The translations under genes were made by a program, and so were the position numbers. From Galeruca laticollis (Eukaryota > Arthropoda > Insecta > Coleoptera > Chrysomelidae): a DNA stretch of 64,000 nucleotides. Positions 23,802-35,676 of the stretch are shown piece after piece (the stretch's first letter is position 1; each line of letters begins with the position of its first letter). The stretch lies in the NCBI GenBank assembly GCA_963921935.1, contig OY998177.1, positions 5,049,754 through 5,113,753 of the forward strand. The letters are read 5' to 3'. A model generated the notes under the pieces. The model searched no databases. It was given only the letters and a program-made list of their open reading frames with translations, and was not told the origin of the DNA.

Positions 23802-25551
23802 CAGATAAGAAATCGTTGATATATTAATCACATGGGGAAATACAGTAATTGTTAATCAATGTAAATTTATTGTTTATAATTTATCAATACTGTCCAAATC
23901 GAGCTTTATTGAAACCAAACAAACCAATATAATAGAATAAAATAAGATCAACCAAGATTTGAAATTTTAACCTAATAGGAGTTACAAAATTTTATCTCGA
24001 ACAAGTGAAGTTGAGAGTTACATCCTATAATCATAATGTTGGCATATTATGATGAACTCAACGGTTATTAAGCTTAAACCTGTATTCAGAAGATATTTTT
24101 CATAAACTATAATCCATCATTTCAAATAAATATAATCTATAATTTTGAGATTTAGATTCCAGTCACAGACTTTTGTAAATATTTTCAAAATGGTTTTATT
24201 GTGGAGGAATAAAAGTTTTGCAGCTTTTGTAGAAAGTTTTCAATTATTGTTATTTATAGAGGTTTAATTGATATACCCTGTAAGTATAGCAAGGTTAAAT
24301 TATTATGTTCATAATGTTTTGAAAAGATATTTTTTTTATGTTAAATAGGAGTGTGAATAGGACTTGATAATGCTTATTTAGAAAAGTGGTTCAATTGTGA
24401 TGGAACTTTTAATGAATTAAGACCACATCAAGAGAATCATTTGATGAATGAACAGAAAAACTTTGATTAAATTTTATTGGATGGTTCTTTGATTTTAAAA
24501 TTTATTATTTGACATTTGTCAAGTGAGTTAGATACGGATAATTTATACTCAATTTTAAGGTGGCATAACTGATCTGCATTGCTTGGTTATTTTTATAAAA
24601 TTTTGATAAGAAAATAATTAATTTGGCAAGATTGGAAAAAAAAGAGAGTTTTGTTGAGACGACAGAGTAGAAGAGAGAGTCATTGTGAATTATATTAGAA
24701 AAAGCCAAAAATTTGATTTATCTATCTTTTTAACAATTATTAACTGATATAACTACGTACTGGAAATCAGAACTCATGACAATTTAAATAATCTGACTCC
24801 ATTATAATATTATGGTAGAAAAATAAAGCAGCTGTCATCATGTGTCAAGTAAGAGGAGAGAAAATCAGAATTTTGAATCGAGTTTAAATTATTGTATTCC
24901 ATTCCAATGCATGTGAGCGAATAACGTTGATTTATAAAACAAATTTCAAGTCTTGCCAATCCAGAATTATCTTTTGAGAACGTTGGTGAATAAATAAATG
25001 GAACCCTGGAAGGAACAGTGATCGGTTAATGCATGTGTTAAAGGTACTGTGACATTTTGTTTATTATTCCCATAAAAACTTTTCAAACCCATTTTTGCTA
25101 TTTGTAATGCTTACTTACAGAGTTACATAATTTTGTAATATAAACTTTATGATAATTTGATTTAATTTGAACACATACTTGTTAGTAATTTTATTTTTAA
25201 TTTCATGATATTTTCTTCAAAATCCACACTAAAACGGATGACAATAGTAATAACCTAAAAATCTGTGACAGAAATTGAATTAAGCAATTTCAAGCGACTA
25301 ATAATATTAAATATCCATACACACGAAGTCATTTCACTACAATTCTTTCACGAATCGACTCCCTGAGAGCAAGACATACTATAGAGAGCCGGAGCAAGTT
25401 AGTTAGTATATTATTTTATTTTACTTACCTTATACATGGTAAGTTGGCGCCCTAAAAACTTTTCACAAATATAATAACAAACATTACTAATCTAAATTGA
25501 ATCTTAAAAAAAAAAAATCTATACTTATAATATACCTTAAAAATTGTTACA
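23797..25551 (+). repeat. 5' LTR of Ty3/Gypsy retrotransposon
   Basis: This 1755-bp repeat is matched at 30745-32499 with a constant offset of 6948, so there are no indels. The single difference I noticed is at 25543 (A) against 32491 (T). The ends are TATAACA and TGTTACA, an imperfect inverted repeat that departs from the usual TG start. Near-identity of the two LTRs implies a very recent insertion. Confidence 0.9.
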
Positions 25552-25553
25552 AA

Positions 25554-25572
25554 TGTCGCTGCCAACGTGAGG
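25554..25572 (+). promoter_or_regulatory. Candidate primer-binding site
   Basis: Directly after the LTR, the stretch TCGCTGCCAACGTGAGGT partly resembles lysine-tRNA-type primer sites (shared CCAACGTG). It lacks the expected TGG start, so the assignment is weak. Confidence 0.3.
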
Positions 25573-25702
25573 TGTCAGTGAAAGAAATTATAGAGTATTG
25601 TTTAATAATTCTTTTATTTAAAATATAGTATAAAAAAATAACTTGAGTAATTTACACAACATTTATATCGGCGTAATTCTAAGATATTTGATTATTTAAG
25701 TT

Positions 25703-27487
25703 TTGAACTGCGTTCGATTATTTAACAACAACATGGAGTTACGTAGTGGTAAGTTAGGTAAATCTCAGAATGATCGTAGTTTAAACGAATCACAGGATGG
25801 TAGTGAAGAGGGGGAAATACCTGTTTCGCACACAGAGATAAATTTGGACGGAGAAGGTAGACAACAACAGAATTTGGATATAGGCGATGGGACACAACAA
25901 GGGGAAGAACAACAAATGAACTTCATGGCATTAATGCAGTATATGCAAAGTATAAGTCAGAAAATGGACCAAAATAGTCAGAAAATGAATCAAAATATTC
26001 AAAGCTTAGGACGAAAAATGGAGGAAAATTGCCAAAACTTAAGAATAGAAATAATGGATATGACTAATACAATGAAAAATCAATTAGAAGCACAAATCAA
26101 GATAACACAAGAAGAAGTATTAGAAATTAGAAGAGAGGTGGATAACATAGGGTTAAGAGTTCATAAAGAATCGGAAGATATGGAGAATACAGTACAAGAA
26201 ATCAAAACTGATATAAGAAAGGTAGCTGTAGAATTAAATGAGAAAATAGAAAATACCACTCAAGAATTTACGAAGGGGATAGAGGAAGTGAAGAAGGATA
26301 GTAATCAGAAAATGAGGAAATTGCAGCAAGATATGACAGAAAACGGACAAAGGATCAAGAATATAAGTAAAGAAAATAATACAGAACAGATTAAGGAATT
26401 ACAACAATTAATTGAAGATAGAATAAGACAATTAGAAAACAACCTAAGAAGAGAAATGGAATTGAGAGGAAGAGAAAAAGTAGTGATTACAGGTTGCGTA
26501 AATCAGAGCAATCCAAAATTTGATGGAGAAATGAAGAAAATTCACCCAAAAATATTTTTGAGAATTTTAAGAAATAAAATCAATACTTCACAAAGAATAG
26601 AAGAATTAAGGGAAGCTATTAGAGAACAGTTATATGGTAATGCCTTGCTATGGTTTGCTAGCAAAGAATTGAGTATAAATAATTTTGATGATTTCCAGCA
26701 ACAATTTTTAGTATACTACTGGGGGGAACATGCACAGACAATAGTACGGGAAAAATTATATTTTGGTAAGTTTGATTACAACAGGGGAACTTACATGAAC
26801 AATTATGCTCTAACAATGTACACATTAGTACAACATCTAGATCCGCCATTAGCAGAAAATGAAATAGTATTGTATATTGCAAGACATTTCAAAGAAGAAA
26901 TAGCAGAAACAATCGCCATACAAGGAATAAATACTATGGAACAACTAACTAACTACCTACAAAGAATAGAGAGGAATAGAAACAGAAATAACGACTATTC
27001 TACAAACTATAGGCCCAATAACAATAACAATGATAATAACTATAACCGACGAAACAGAACCAACAATACAAACTATAATTCAAATATTGATCAAAGAAAT
27101 AATAGACAGAGATATAATAATTATGATAACAATTATAACACGAACAACAATAATTATTATAACAGACCTAATAACCATAACAATAATTACGCGAACAGAG
27201 GGAATAATAACAATAATAGACCTAATTATTATAATAACAACGACAATATGAGCAATTCAAATTACAATAATTACAACGGGAATCAAGGTGGAAATCAAAA
27301 TTCTGGATCCAGGCCATACCGACATGAAAGGAGGAATTCAGATGGGGATTTACAGGTAAGAAACAGGCAAGTTAATGTGCATAAAAGAGAAAGAAGTATA
27401 GAAGCACATAGAAATGAAAATGGAAGGGAAGATGAAGAGGGAAGACAAGATGTGTACAGAGCAAATACAACTGCTCAAAATTTTTAA
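25703..27487 (+). CDS. gag: Gag polyprotein of Ty3/Gypsy retrotransposon
   Basis: A 594-codon frame. The first in-frame start may be ATG 25733 (MELRSGKLGKSQ), since 25703 is upstream and less likely. Residues ~60-270 are a long heptad-rich coiled coil with many Gln, Glu and Lys. Residues ~280-420 form the capsid-like domain. The C-terminal 150 residues are dominated by Asn, Arg and Tyr (for example NYNRRNRTNNTNYN) with no CCHC zinc knuckle, so RNA binding is presumably through the basic low-complexity tail. The stop codon (TAA, 27485-27487) follows immediately after a slippery heptamer leading into pol. Gag forms the particle that packages the RNA. The frame is intact. Confidence 0.85.
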   Translation: MNCVRLFNNNMELRSGKLGKSQNDRSLNESQDGSEEGEIPVSHTEINLDGEGRQQQNLDIGDGTQQGEEQQMNFMALMQYMQSISQKMDQNSQKMNQNIQSLGRKMEENCQNLRIEIMDMTNTMKNQLEAQIKITQEEVLEIRREVDNIGLRVHKESEDMENTVQEIKTDIRKVAVELNEKIENTTQEFTKGIEEVKKDSNQKMRKLQQDMTENGQRIKNISKENNTEQIKELQQLIEDRIRQLENNLRREMELRGREKVVITGCVNQSNPKFDGEMKKIHPKIFLRILRNKINTSQRIEELREAIREQLYGNALLWFASKELSINNFDDFQQQFLVYYWGEHAQTIVREKLYFGKFDYNRGTYMNNYALTMYTLVQHLDPPLAENEIVLYIARHFKEEIAETIAIQGINTMEQLTNYLQRIERNRNRNNDYSTNYRPNNNNNDNNYNRRNRTNNTNYNSNIDQRNNRQRYNNYDNNYNTNNNNYYNRPNNHNNNYANRGNNNNNRPNYYNNNDNMSNSNYNNYNGNQGGNQNSGSRPYRHERRNSDGDLQVRNRQVNVHKRERSIEAHRNENGREDEEGRQDVYRANTTAQNF

Positions 27488-30400
27488 TATCGCACAATCC
27501 AAATAATAAAAACCTGTTGCTATGTAACTACGAACATCCTAGAGAATTTATAATTTTAACTGACACTGTAGCGAATACTAATGAAGGAGATTTAATTCTA
27601 ATAAAAGCTAATGTTCAAAATTTAAATATTCAAATTCTCATAGACTCTGGATCAGAAGCATCAATGATTAGTCAAACATTAGTTGAGAAATTGAGTAATA
27701 TAAATCAAGAAATAATTAAAATACCTAAGTTGAATCTTATTGGTGCTAATAACAAAAAACTATATGAGGTTAACAAGTTATTGAATATGAAATTGTTAAT
27801 TAAAAACAATACTTATAACTTTGAACTATTAATTGTGCCACAAATGGAATTTGATATTATTTTAGGAACAAATGAATTGAATAAACACAAAGCCGTTATA
27901 AATTTTGAAAATAAAAATATCAAGTTAGCTGAGAATTGGATAGATTTTACAGAAATTGATAAAAATAAAATGAATCTGAATAACATACAAGTGCACACAA
28001 GTATTGCTAATCAATTTAATAATGATAATGAATTGTGTAGGGGGGAAAATGTAAATAATGATGAATATTATGATGAAATAATTATAAATGAAAATGATTA
28101 TTATGAGGTAATTGATTGCAATGAGCAATTTAAAGGGGAAGTAGTAGAATTACTAATGAAATATAAGAGTTTAATTAATAAAGAAACAAGGGTAGCTAAT
28201 AATTATGTGCACAAGTTAGAAGTTAGAAATATTGAAAATTTCAAAGCCAAAACTTATCCAATACCATATAAATACAAAGACGAAGTACAAAAAAAAATTA
28301 ACAACATGCTTCATGACGGTATCATTGAAAGAAGTAATACTCAATTCATTAATCCAATTGTGGTTGTTAAAAAACGTAATGGGGATCTCAGACTTTGTTT
28401 AGATGCACGAATCATTAATAAATACACAGTGCCCCAATACGAAGCACCAATGACAATAGATGCTATTTTAGGACGAATTACTCAAGCTACAGTTTTTACA
28501 AAAATTGACTTAAAACATAGTTTCTGGTGGATTCCATTACATAAAAATTCTCGTAAGTATACAGGTTTTATAATAGATGGAGTAGTATATTCCTTCGCAG
28601 TTGTGCCATTTGGATTACAGAGTGCATGTTCGGCACTAGTTAAAGCATTGCATGAAATACTTAATTCTTTTGAAAGTTTCTGTCTTCATTACATTGACGA
28701 CATCATGATATTTTCTAAAGATGCTCAGCAACATCAATTACACCTAAAAATAATTTTAGAAGCATTAGATTGCGCGGGTTTGAAGATAAACATTCAAAAA
28801 TGTAAATTTTTTGCATGTGAAATAACTTATTTGGGTTTTCGCATCAACGAAATAGGGGTTACTATGGATCCTGAAAGGGTGGAAATTATTAAAAATTACA
28901 TGAGACCTTATAATTTGAAAACACTACGAGGGTTTCTGGGGATGTTGAACTACTTCAAAAGATTGATTCCAAATCTATCCGAGAAGGAAATACCATTAAT
29001 TCAATTATTAAAGAAAAGGGAAAAATGGAATTGGGATAAAGAAAAAGAAGATACATTTCAATCCATCAAAGATGAATTCATAAAAGAAATCATGTTACAT
29101 CATCCAAGATACGATTTGCCATTTATCCTTAGAACAGACGCATCGAAAACAAGATATGCAGGGGTGTTAATACAAATTCATGGGGAAAAAGAGGTTCCAA
29201 TTTGTTTCGTATCGAGAGTTACTAGGAAGCATGAACGTAATTATAGTGTCGGAGAATTAGAATTAGGGAGTATAATTTATTGTATAGGTAAGCTAAGATT
29301 TTATCTTTTGGGGAATTTTTTCAAAATTGAAACGGATAATCAGTCGTTAACATCAATTCTTAAAAATAAATTTGGAAATAGTCGTATTTATCGTTGGGCT
29401 CTTTTATTGCAGGAGTATGACTTTGAAATATCATACATATCTGGGAAAAGTAATACCTTAGTAGATGCCATTACTAGAATGGATGGAAAAGAGGGTAGCG
29501 GAGATAAAAATATTAAAATTGGGGTTAATTTGTTCAAAAATATTTCGGGTATATTTTCTAAAGAATCAATAATACAGGATCAGGAAAATCTCTCAGATAA
29601 ACAAAAATTGAAAAATGTTAAAAGAAATGATGCATGGGTTAAAATAGTGGGTAATGAAGAGTTATATATTACATCAGAAAATTTTGCTAAAGAAATCATG
29701 TCACAAATCCACTTAGATTACATTCATATAGGAGCAAGAAAGATGTGGAGAATATTTAGGGAAAATTATATCACCAAAAAAGATATTTCAATTGCCAAAA
29801 ACATAGTCAAATCGTGTCATTTATGTCAGTTAGGAAAAGAAAAAAATTCACATAATGAAAACGTGCCAAAATCAATAATAGCTAAAAAACCATTAGATAC
29901 CATAGCCATAGATTATTTATCGAATTTAACAACAAGTATCCAAGGATCCAAACATATTATGATAATCGTGGACGTGTTTTCAAAATTCATAGTACTATAT
30001 CCATCAAAAAGAACTAATACTAGATCAGTCATAGAAAATATTAAAGATTATATTACTAGGTATGGCAAACCAAACTATTGTATTTTAGATAATGCTACAT
30101 ATTTTAATAACCGAAGATTAAAAAATGTTTTCACACAGGAAGGTATCAAATTATCATACACTAGCATTCGGCATCCTTGTGCCAATTTATCTGAACGATA
30201 TATAAAAGAAGTAATAAAATACTTAAGGTTATTAGTTTATGAAGAACATCAATATTGGGAGGACAATTTATCATTTATAGAGTCAGTTGTCAACAGTACT
30301 CCAAATGATACAACTGAAGAAATTCCTATGTACGTATTTAACCAAACTTTACCATCTAGACCTTGGACCCTAGAACGGAAAGATTATGAACAAATAGTAG

Positions 30401-30705
30401 AAAAAGTTAAAAACAAATTATGTAAAGCAGCCAATAAATACTTCCAAAGAAAAAATAAAAGAATTAAAAAACATACAGATTTTAAAAAGGGAGATTTAGT
30501 TATAGTAAAAGCACTTAGAGTTGCTAAAACAAAAGAAGCAAAATGTGCTAAATTGCAATTACCATATCAAGGGCCATATGAAGTAGTTAATAATAAAGGA
30601 ATAAATAGTTATGTAATTAAAGACATTGAAACAGGAAAAATAAAGGGAATTTTCAACATATCTCAATTGTACAAGTATCAGCAAGAAAATAAAATTTTAA
30701 CTTAA
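27436..30705 (+). CDS. pol: Pol polyprotein (protease, RT, RNase H, integrase) of Ty3/Gypsy retrotransposon
   Basis: An open -1 frame relative to gag from 27436, overlapping gag by 52 bases; no ATG lies at its start. Domains in order are an aspartic protease (LIDSGSEASMIS), RT (LCLDARIINKYT, FTKIDLKHSF, catalytic HYIDDIMIFSKD), RNase H (LRTDASKTRYAGVL, then VGELELGSIIY), an integrase zinc-binding region (HLDY..HIGARKMW with CHLCQLGK), and the DDE core (IAIDYLS, ILDNATYF, SERYIKEV). The C-terminus (KGDLVIVKALR, then LPYQGPYEVV) is the usual Gypsy tail. All catalytic residues are present and there is no internal stop. No env follows. With the intact gag and near-identical LTRs, this copy looks competent for movement. 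Confidence 0.92.
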   Translation, partial: RGKTRCVQSKYNCSKFLISHNPNNKNLLLCNYEHPREFIILTDTVANTNEGDLILIKANVQNLNIQILIDSGSEASMISQTLVEKLSNINQEIIKIPKLNLIGANNKKLYEVNKLLNMKLLIKNNTYNFELLIVPQMEFDIILGTNELNKHKAVINFENKNIKLAENWIDFTEIDKNKMNLNNIQVHTSIANQFNNDNELCRGENVNNDEYYDEIIINENDYYEVIDCNEQFKGEVVELLMKYKSLINKETRVANNYVHKLEVRNIENFKAKTYPIPYKYKDEVQKKINNMLHDGIIERSNTQFINPIVVVKKRNGDLRLCLDARIINKYTVPQYEAPMTIDAILGRITQATVFTKIDLKHSFWWIPLHKNSRKYTGFIIDGVVYSFAVVPFGLQSACSALVKALHEILNSFESFCLHYIDDIMIFSKDAQQHQLHLKIILEALDCAGLKINIQKCKFFACEITYLGFRINEIGVTMDPERVEIIKNYMRPYNLKTLRGFLGMLNYFKRLIPNLSEKEIPLIQLLKKREKWNWDKEKEDTFQSIKDEFIKEIMLHHPRYDLPFILRTDASKTRYAGVLIQIHGEKEVPICFVSRVTRKHERNYSVGELELGSIIYCIGKLRFYLLGNFFKIETDNQSLTSILKNKFGNSRIYRWALLLQEYDFEISYISGKSNTLVDAITRMDGKEGSGDKNIKIGVNLFKNISGIFSKESIIQDQENLSDKQKLKNVKRNDAWVKIVGNEELYITSENFAKEIMSQIHLDYIHIGARKMWRIFRENYITKKDISIAKNIVKSCHLCQLGKEKNSHNENVPKSIIAKKPLDTIAIDYLSNLTTSIQGSKHIMIIVDVFSKFIVLYPSKRTNTRSVIENIKDYITRYGKPNYCILDNATYFNNRRLKNVFTQEGIKLSYTSIRHPCANLSERYIKEVIKYLRLLVYEEHQYWEDNLSFIESVVNSTPNDTTEEIPMYVFNQTLPSRPWTLERKDYEQIVEKVKNKLCKAANKYFQRKNKRIKKHTDFKKGDLVIVKALRVAKTKEAKCAKLQLPYQGPYEVVNNKGINSYVIKDIETGKIKGIFNISQLYKYQQENKILT
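27478..27484 (+). promoter_or_regulatory. Candidate -1 ribosomal frameshift site A AAT TTT
   Basis: In the gag frame the codons read CAA AAT TTT TAA, so the heptamer fits the X XXY YYZ slip rule and abuts the gag stop. Pol is in exactly the -1 frame and open through this point. Confidence 0.65.
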
Positions 30706-30730
30706 TTTTTGAGAAAAATAAAAGTTACAA

Positions 30731-30744
30731 TTTTAGGGGGAAAT
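30731..30744 (+). promoter_or_regulatory. Polypurine tract
   Basis: AGGGGGAAA lies directly before the 3' LTR start, the expected site for plus-strand priming. Confidence 0.75.
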
Positions 30745-32496
30745 TATAACAGATAAGAAATCGTTGATATATTAATCACATGGGGAAATACAGTAATTGT
30801 TAATCAATGTAAATTTATTGTTTATAATTTATCAATACTGTCCAAATCGAGCTTTATTGAAACCAAACAAACCAATATAATAGAATAAAATAAGATCAAC
30901 CAAGATTTGAAATTTTAACCTAATAGGAGTTACAAAATTTTATCTCGAACAAGTGAAGTTGAGAGTTACATCCTATAATCATAATGTTGGCATATTATGA
31001 TGAACTCAACGGTTATTAAGCTTAAACCTGTATTCAGAAGATATTTTTCATAAACTATAATCCATCATTTCAAATAAATATAATCTATAATTTTGAGATT
31101 TAGATTCCAGTCACAGACTTTTGTAAATATTTTCAAAATGGTTTTATTGTGGAGGAATAAAAGTTTTGCAGCTTTTGTAGAAAGTTTTCAATTATTGTTA
31201 TTTATAGAGGTTTAATTGATATACCCTGTAAGTATAGCAAGGTTAAATTATTATGTTCATAATGTTTTGAAAAGATATTTTTTTTATGTTAAATAGGAGT
31301 GTGAATAGGACTTGATAATGCTTATTTAGAAAAGTGGTTCAATTGTGATGGAACTTTTAATGAATTAAGACCACATCAAGAGAATCATTTGATGAATGAA
31401 CAGAAAAACTTTGATTAAATTTTATTGGATGGTTCTTTGATTTTAAAATTTATTATTTGACATTTGTCAAGTGAGTTAGATACGGATAATTTATACTCAA
31501 TTTTAAGGTGGCATAACTGATCTGCATTGCTTGGTTATTTTTATAAAATTTTGATAAGAAAATAATTAATTTGGCAAGATTGGAAAAAAAAGAGAGTTTT
31601 GTTGAGACGACAGAGTAGAAGAGAGAGTCATTGTGAATTATATTAGAAAAAGCCAAAAATTTGATTTATCTATCTTTTTAACAATTATTAACTGATATAA
31701 CTACGTACTGGAAATCAGAACTCATGACAATTTAAATAATCTGACTCCATTATAATATTATGGTAGAAAAATAAAGCAGCTGTCATCATGTGTCAAGTAA
31801 GAGGAGAGAAAATCAGAATTTTGAATCGAGTTTAAATTATTGTATTCCATTCCAATGCATGTGAGCGAATAACGTTGATTTATAAAACAAATTTCAAGTC
31901 TTGCCAATCCAGAATTATCTTTTGAGAACGTTGGTGAATAAATAAATGGAACCCTGGAAGGAACAGTGATCGGTTAATGCATGTGTTAAAGGTACTGTGA
32001 CATTTTGTTTATTATTCCCATAAAAACTTTTCAAACCCATTTTTGCTATTTGTAATGCTTACTTACAGAGTTACATAATTTTGTAATATAAACTTTATGA
32101 TAATTTGATTTAATTTGAACACATACTTGTTAGTAATTTTATTTTTAATTTCATGATATTTTCTTCAAAATCCACACTAAAACGGATGACAATAGTAATA
32201 ACCTAAAAATCTGTGACAGAAATTGAATTAAGCAATTTCAAGCGACTAATAATATTAAATATCCATACACACGAAGTCATTTCACTACAATTCTTTCACG
32301 AATCGACTCCCTGAGAGCAAGACATACTATAGAGAGCCGGAGCAAGTTAGTTAGTATATTATTTTATTTTACTTACCTTATACATGGTAAGTTGGCGCCC
32401 TAAAAACTTTTCACAAATATAATAACAAACATTACTAATCTAAATTGAATCTTAAAAAAAAAAAATCTATACTTATAATATACCTTAAAATTTGTT

Positions 32497-32499
<3 letters not shown>
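30745..32499 (+). repeat. 3' LTR of Ty3/Gypsy retrotransposon
   Basis: Matches 23797-25551 over 1755 bp with one noticed difference. The short frame at 31453-31656 (minus) is identical to one in the 5' LTR and is not a gene. Confidence 0.9.
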
Positions 32500-32545
<46 letters not shown>

Positions 32546-32549
<4 letters not shown>

Positions 32550-34414
32550 TACGTTTAATTTGTTACATAAAATATTTTATATATTTCATATGTATTTCTT
32601 ACGAACCTCGTTTAGTGTCTTGTAAAGAAAAAGAAGAAAGCTCTTCAATATTATAACCTTTAAATTGTCACGATGCGATCTGCCCACATACTTGCAAGTA
32701 TAATAACGTTTTAAAAGGTTTTTCTTTAGTTTTTTCTGTGTGTTTGATTTTAGTTTTGTTTGTAGAGGAATGGAGAACACATCATGTAAGTGTTATTATT
32801 ATTTTCAACAGGCAAGGGGCATCGCCGATGAAGCCGTTCAATGTCGTTTACAAAGGATTATTTAACAAACGTTTAAAAAGGTTAACTATATTAAAGTATA
32901 CAATGAAGTAAACAATTACAAATCACATTATACTTATCTCACTAAAGTACTTTTCAAGATAATATTTTCGTTTTAACTTACAACTTAGACATGATTTAAC
33001 AATAATTCCCTCTGTAGGGAGTCGTTAATCCGAAACAAATACCGCCGCCCAGGTATGCACTTAGAGCTCAAGTAGATTTTGTAATAATATCAAATAAACT
33101 ACACATCTTTAATCCTCTGACCACAGGTAGTAAGTCAAGACAAAATATCTTGAAATGGAATAATTAACACTTATCTGTTGAAAGTTATTCATATTCGAAT
33201 ACTTAGATTAATATAAATTATGAATTTTAGGCAAAATAACTTTTTAAAACGAAAACCATTGAAAGACTTCTGTGATTTATATACATAATTTAGAGACATA
33301 TCACTCATGGTTAGGACATAGAAATAACTACAAAATAAGGAACTCAAAATCAAATAAGTTATTTGAAGGTATTGTTACTATATGATTTATTTATTTAATA
33401 TAATTAATATATACACCTACATTTTTAGAAACGTTGCTGAAACAGTTTAATATGACATGCACTGATACTGATCAAATCACCTTGGTGTGGATAAGGCTAA
33501 GTAAAGAGAGTCCAGAGGGAAAAGAAGGGTGAAACTGTAACCCTTCAAAACAATGGATAATATCCCTCAATATTGCCAAGTCGATTACAAGTGGACCTCG
33601 AAAAGTCTTCTAAGAGAATATTTTCCATGGTTAATTATTGTTTTGTTTTTGAATATTCATTTGTTTTGCATTCTTTTTTTATATTTTATTATCATTTAGT
33701 ATTTGAATATTTTTAGTTTTGCAATATTTTTTGTCATTAGGTGTTTTGTTTTTAGTTTCTCTTTTAATTTTAATAAAATAAATGTACTTATATGCATCTA
33801 TTTGCTGTTTTTTTAGTAACTAAGTACCAGCTACTAAATTCCAAAGATAGATAAATACCATTTACAATATATAAATATTAAATTGTATTAAGTTGCTTTA
33901 AGTTTGAAATATTCATAAGGTAGGTATTGAATAATATAGTAACAATAGTTCCTTAATATTTTGGCCATCAACGCTTCTAAAAAATATGATATTTCATTTC
34001 ATCTATGAAAAATAATGTTTCAACAGATTTTTCTGAATTTATTATAAATTAAGAATTTCACTGACTTTTTTCATAGATATAATGAAATAAAATATTTTAG
34101 GTAAGGAGTGAGGCAAAAGAAACATTAGGTAACTTTTGTTACATCTATATTATGTAATATTTAATACATAAATATTCTCTAGATATTATCTCATTTTTAC
34201 ATATATATATTACATAGTAATTTGGAAATATTTGAGATATAATTTATAATATATATTTCTTATATCATTATTGTTCTCTGGCTGTGCCGGCCTTTGTCAG
34301 TACTTAATACATAAATATTATCTAGTTGTGACTTCAGATTTATATAACTGTAACTTTTATATTTCAAAAAATATGTAACATATATGTATTCAATATGTTT
34401 TTGTGTTTGCTGCG
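32546..34414 (+). other. Right part of the host DNA element, with exon-like pieces
   Basis: After the TA run, a short ATG exon (32771-32786, ATGGAGAACACATCAT then GTAAGT) is followed by a possible acceptor at about 32810. A later frame following TTTTTAG at 33429 reads TLLKQFNMTCTDTDQITLVW to a stop at about 33530, with AATAAA near 33773. No known domain is visible. The piece ends at the CAGCAAACAC-type terminus (about 34402-34414). It may be the residue of a gene carried by the element. Confidence 0.3.
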
Positions 34415-35109
34415 GAGTGTGGTTTCCTAAAACAACAATTTGTTTGGAAAAGGAGAAGAAATTTTCGATAATCATTAATTACATGAGTTGTATTTGTCAA
34501 GATTATTTCACGAAAACAATTAAAATTGGGCTATGATGACGTTCGTTACAAAATTCCATGAATTGTTTCCACACGTACTTTCTAGATCGCACGGTATTTT
34601 GCGGCATTTGTTCTTTTACTTTCTTTTGAATCTATTTTAGATCAAACAGACTAAAACGGTTTTCAGAATTCATTCTTGATACAATAATTCTGATGTTTCT
34701 TTATTAATTTGACATTTTCTGTCAGTAACTAGATTTTTAATATCGAATAAAACAACTAATGACAACGCGAAACACACAGATAGGAAAATTTCATGTATCC
34801 AATCAGGTGCCGAAATACAAAATCGAAAGCATGGTGTTTTCAGATATCAATCGTCATATTTAAACCAATCTGAGGCGCGTATTTTGTATTGAGTGAAATA
34901 ATCACATTAATCAAATAATCCAGTAAAGATAACCTCAAACATAGCTTTTAAAATTAAAAAATACGGATTGCAGGATAATTTACATTATCATAACTATTAT
35001 TTTTGATATGGGGTCGATACGATTACTTACTTTTTAACAATTTATTCCTTTCAAAAACATTTATGAAATTCTTGAATAATCTAAAATCTACACTCAAATG
35101 GAAATTATT

Positions 35110-35581
35110 GGTGCGTTCTTTTTGACTGATAACTCAGATCACTTCAGTTAAGGTGATCTGAGATAAAGTGATGTGAGTAAGCACCAAAAAGAACGACATC
35201 TCAATTGAAGCGCGCGATCTTTCGATAGATTTTAACTATACGACAGATTCGTATCAGCATCTAATAATGTTAATTAATGTATCCATAATTTGTAACAAAA
35301 GAAAAATAGATTATGTGTGTTTATTGTTTATATGTCAATGGTTAAAACCTTAGATAACCTTGGTTAAAACTACAAATAAACCAAGCAAATCAAATATTTC
35401 TTCATTCCCTCCACTTTATTTCCGACTCAATTCCAACTGAAACCCCCTTACAAAACACATTCAGCATCGGTGAAGGGGGAGGAAAAATCTCAGCTCACTT
35501 AAAGTGAGTAAAACAAAAATAACGCTTACATTACTGATGTGGGCTGAGATTAACTGAGATCTCAGTCAAAAAGAACGCACC
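35110..35581. mobile_element. MITE with GGTGCGTTCTTTTTGACTGA termini
   Basis: A 472-bp insertion in copy B at a point where copy A reads AAATTATGTCAAC uninterrupted. The two ends share a 20-bp terminal inverted repeat starting GGTGCGTTCTTTTTGACTGA. Extra subterminal pairs of TCAGATCACTT-like motifs lie inside. No coding frame. The target duplication is ambiguous (a single T). Confidence 0.8.
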
Positions 35582-35676
35582 TGTCAACAAATTTTGTTTG
35601 GATCCGTCTATATAATATTCTCTTATCTATACACAGCTGTGCTGTGGTTTGGATGCAACATAAAAAACAGAGATAA

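Larger units (their letters stand above)
23429..34901. mobile_element. Composite insertion (11.5 kb) splitting copy B of the duplication
   Basis: Copy A reads continuously across this point (position about 9404), which defines both edges. TCA flanks both sides (23426-23428 and 34902-34904) and may be the target duplication. The outer flanks are imperfect inverted repeats: 23449-23520 against 34424-34490, sharing ACAAATTGTTGTTT and GATTATCGAAA. Inside these, CAGCAAACACAAA (from about 23532) has its reverse complement at about 34402-34414. A Ty3/Gypsy element has inserted into a (TA)n tract within. Confidence 0.65.

Noticed and set aside
24505..24708. 67-codon minus-strand frame, repeated identically at 31453-31656
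   Set aside because: It lies in the Gypsy LTRs and is repeated only because the LTR is.
26658..28128. Several antisense or off-frame frames inside gag-pol (26658-26882, 27030-27251, 27813-27998, 27925-28128)
   Set aside because: Shadows of the intact gag and pol frames, with low-complexity or hydrophobic translations caused by AT-rich codons.
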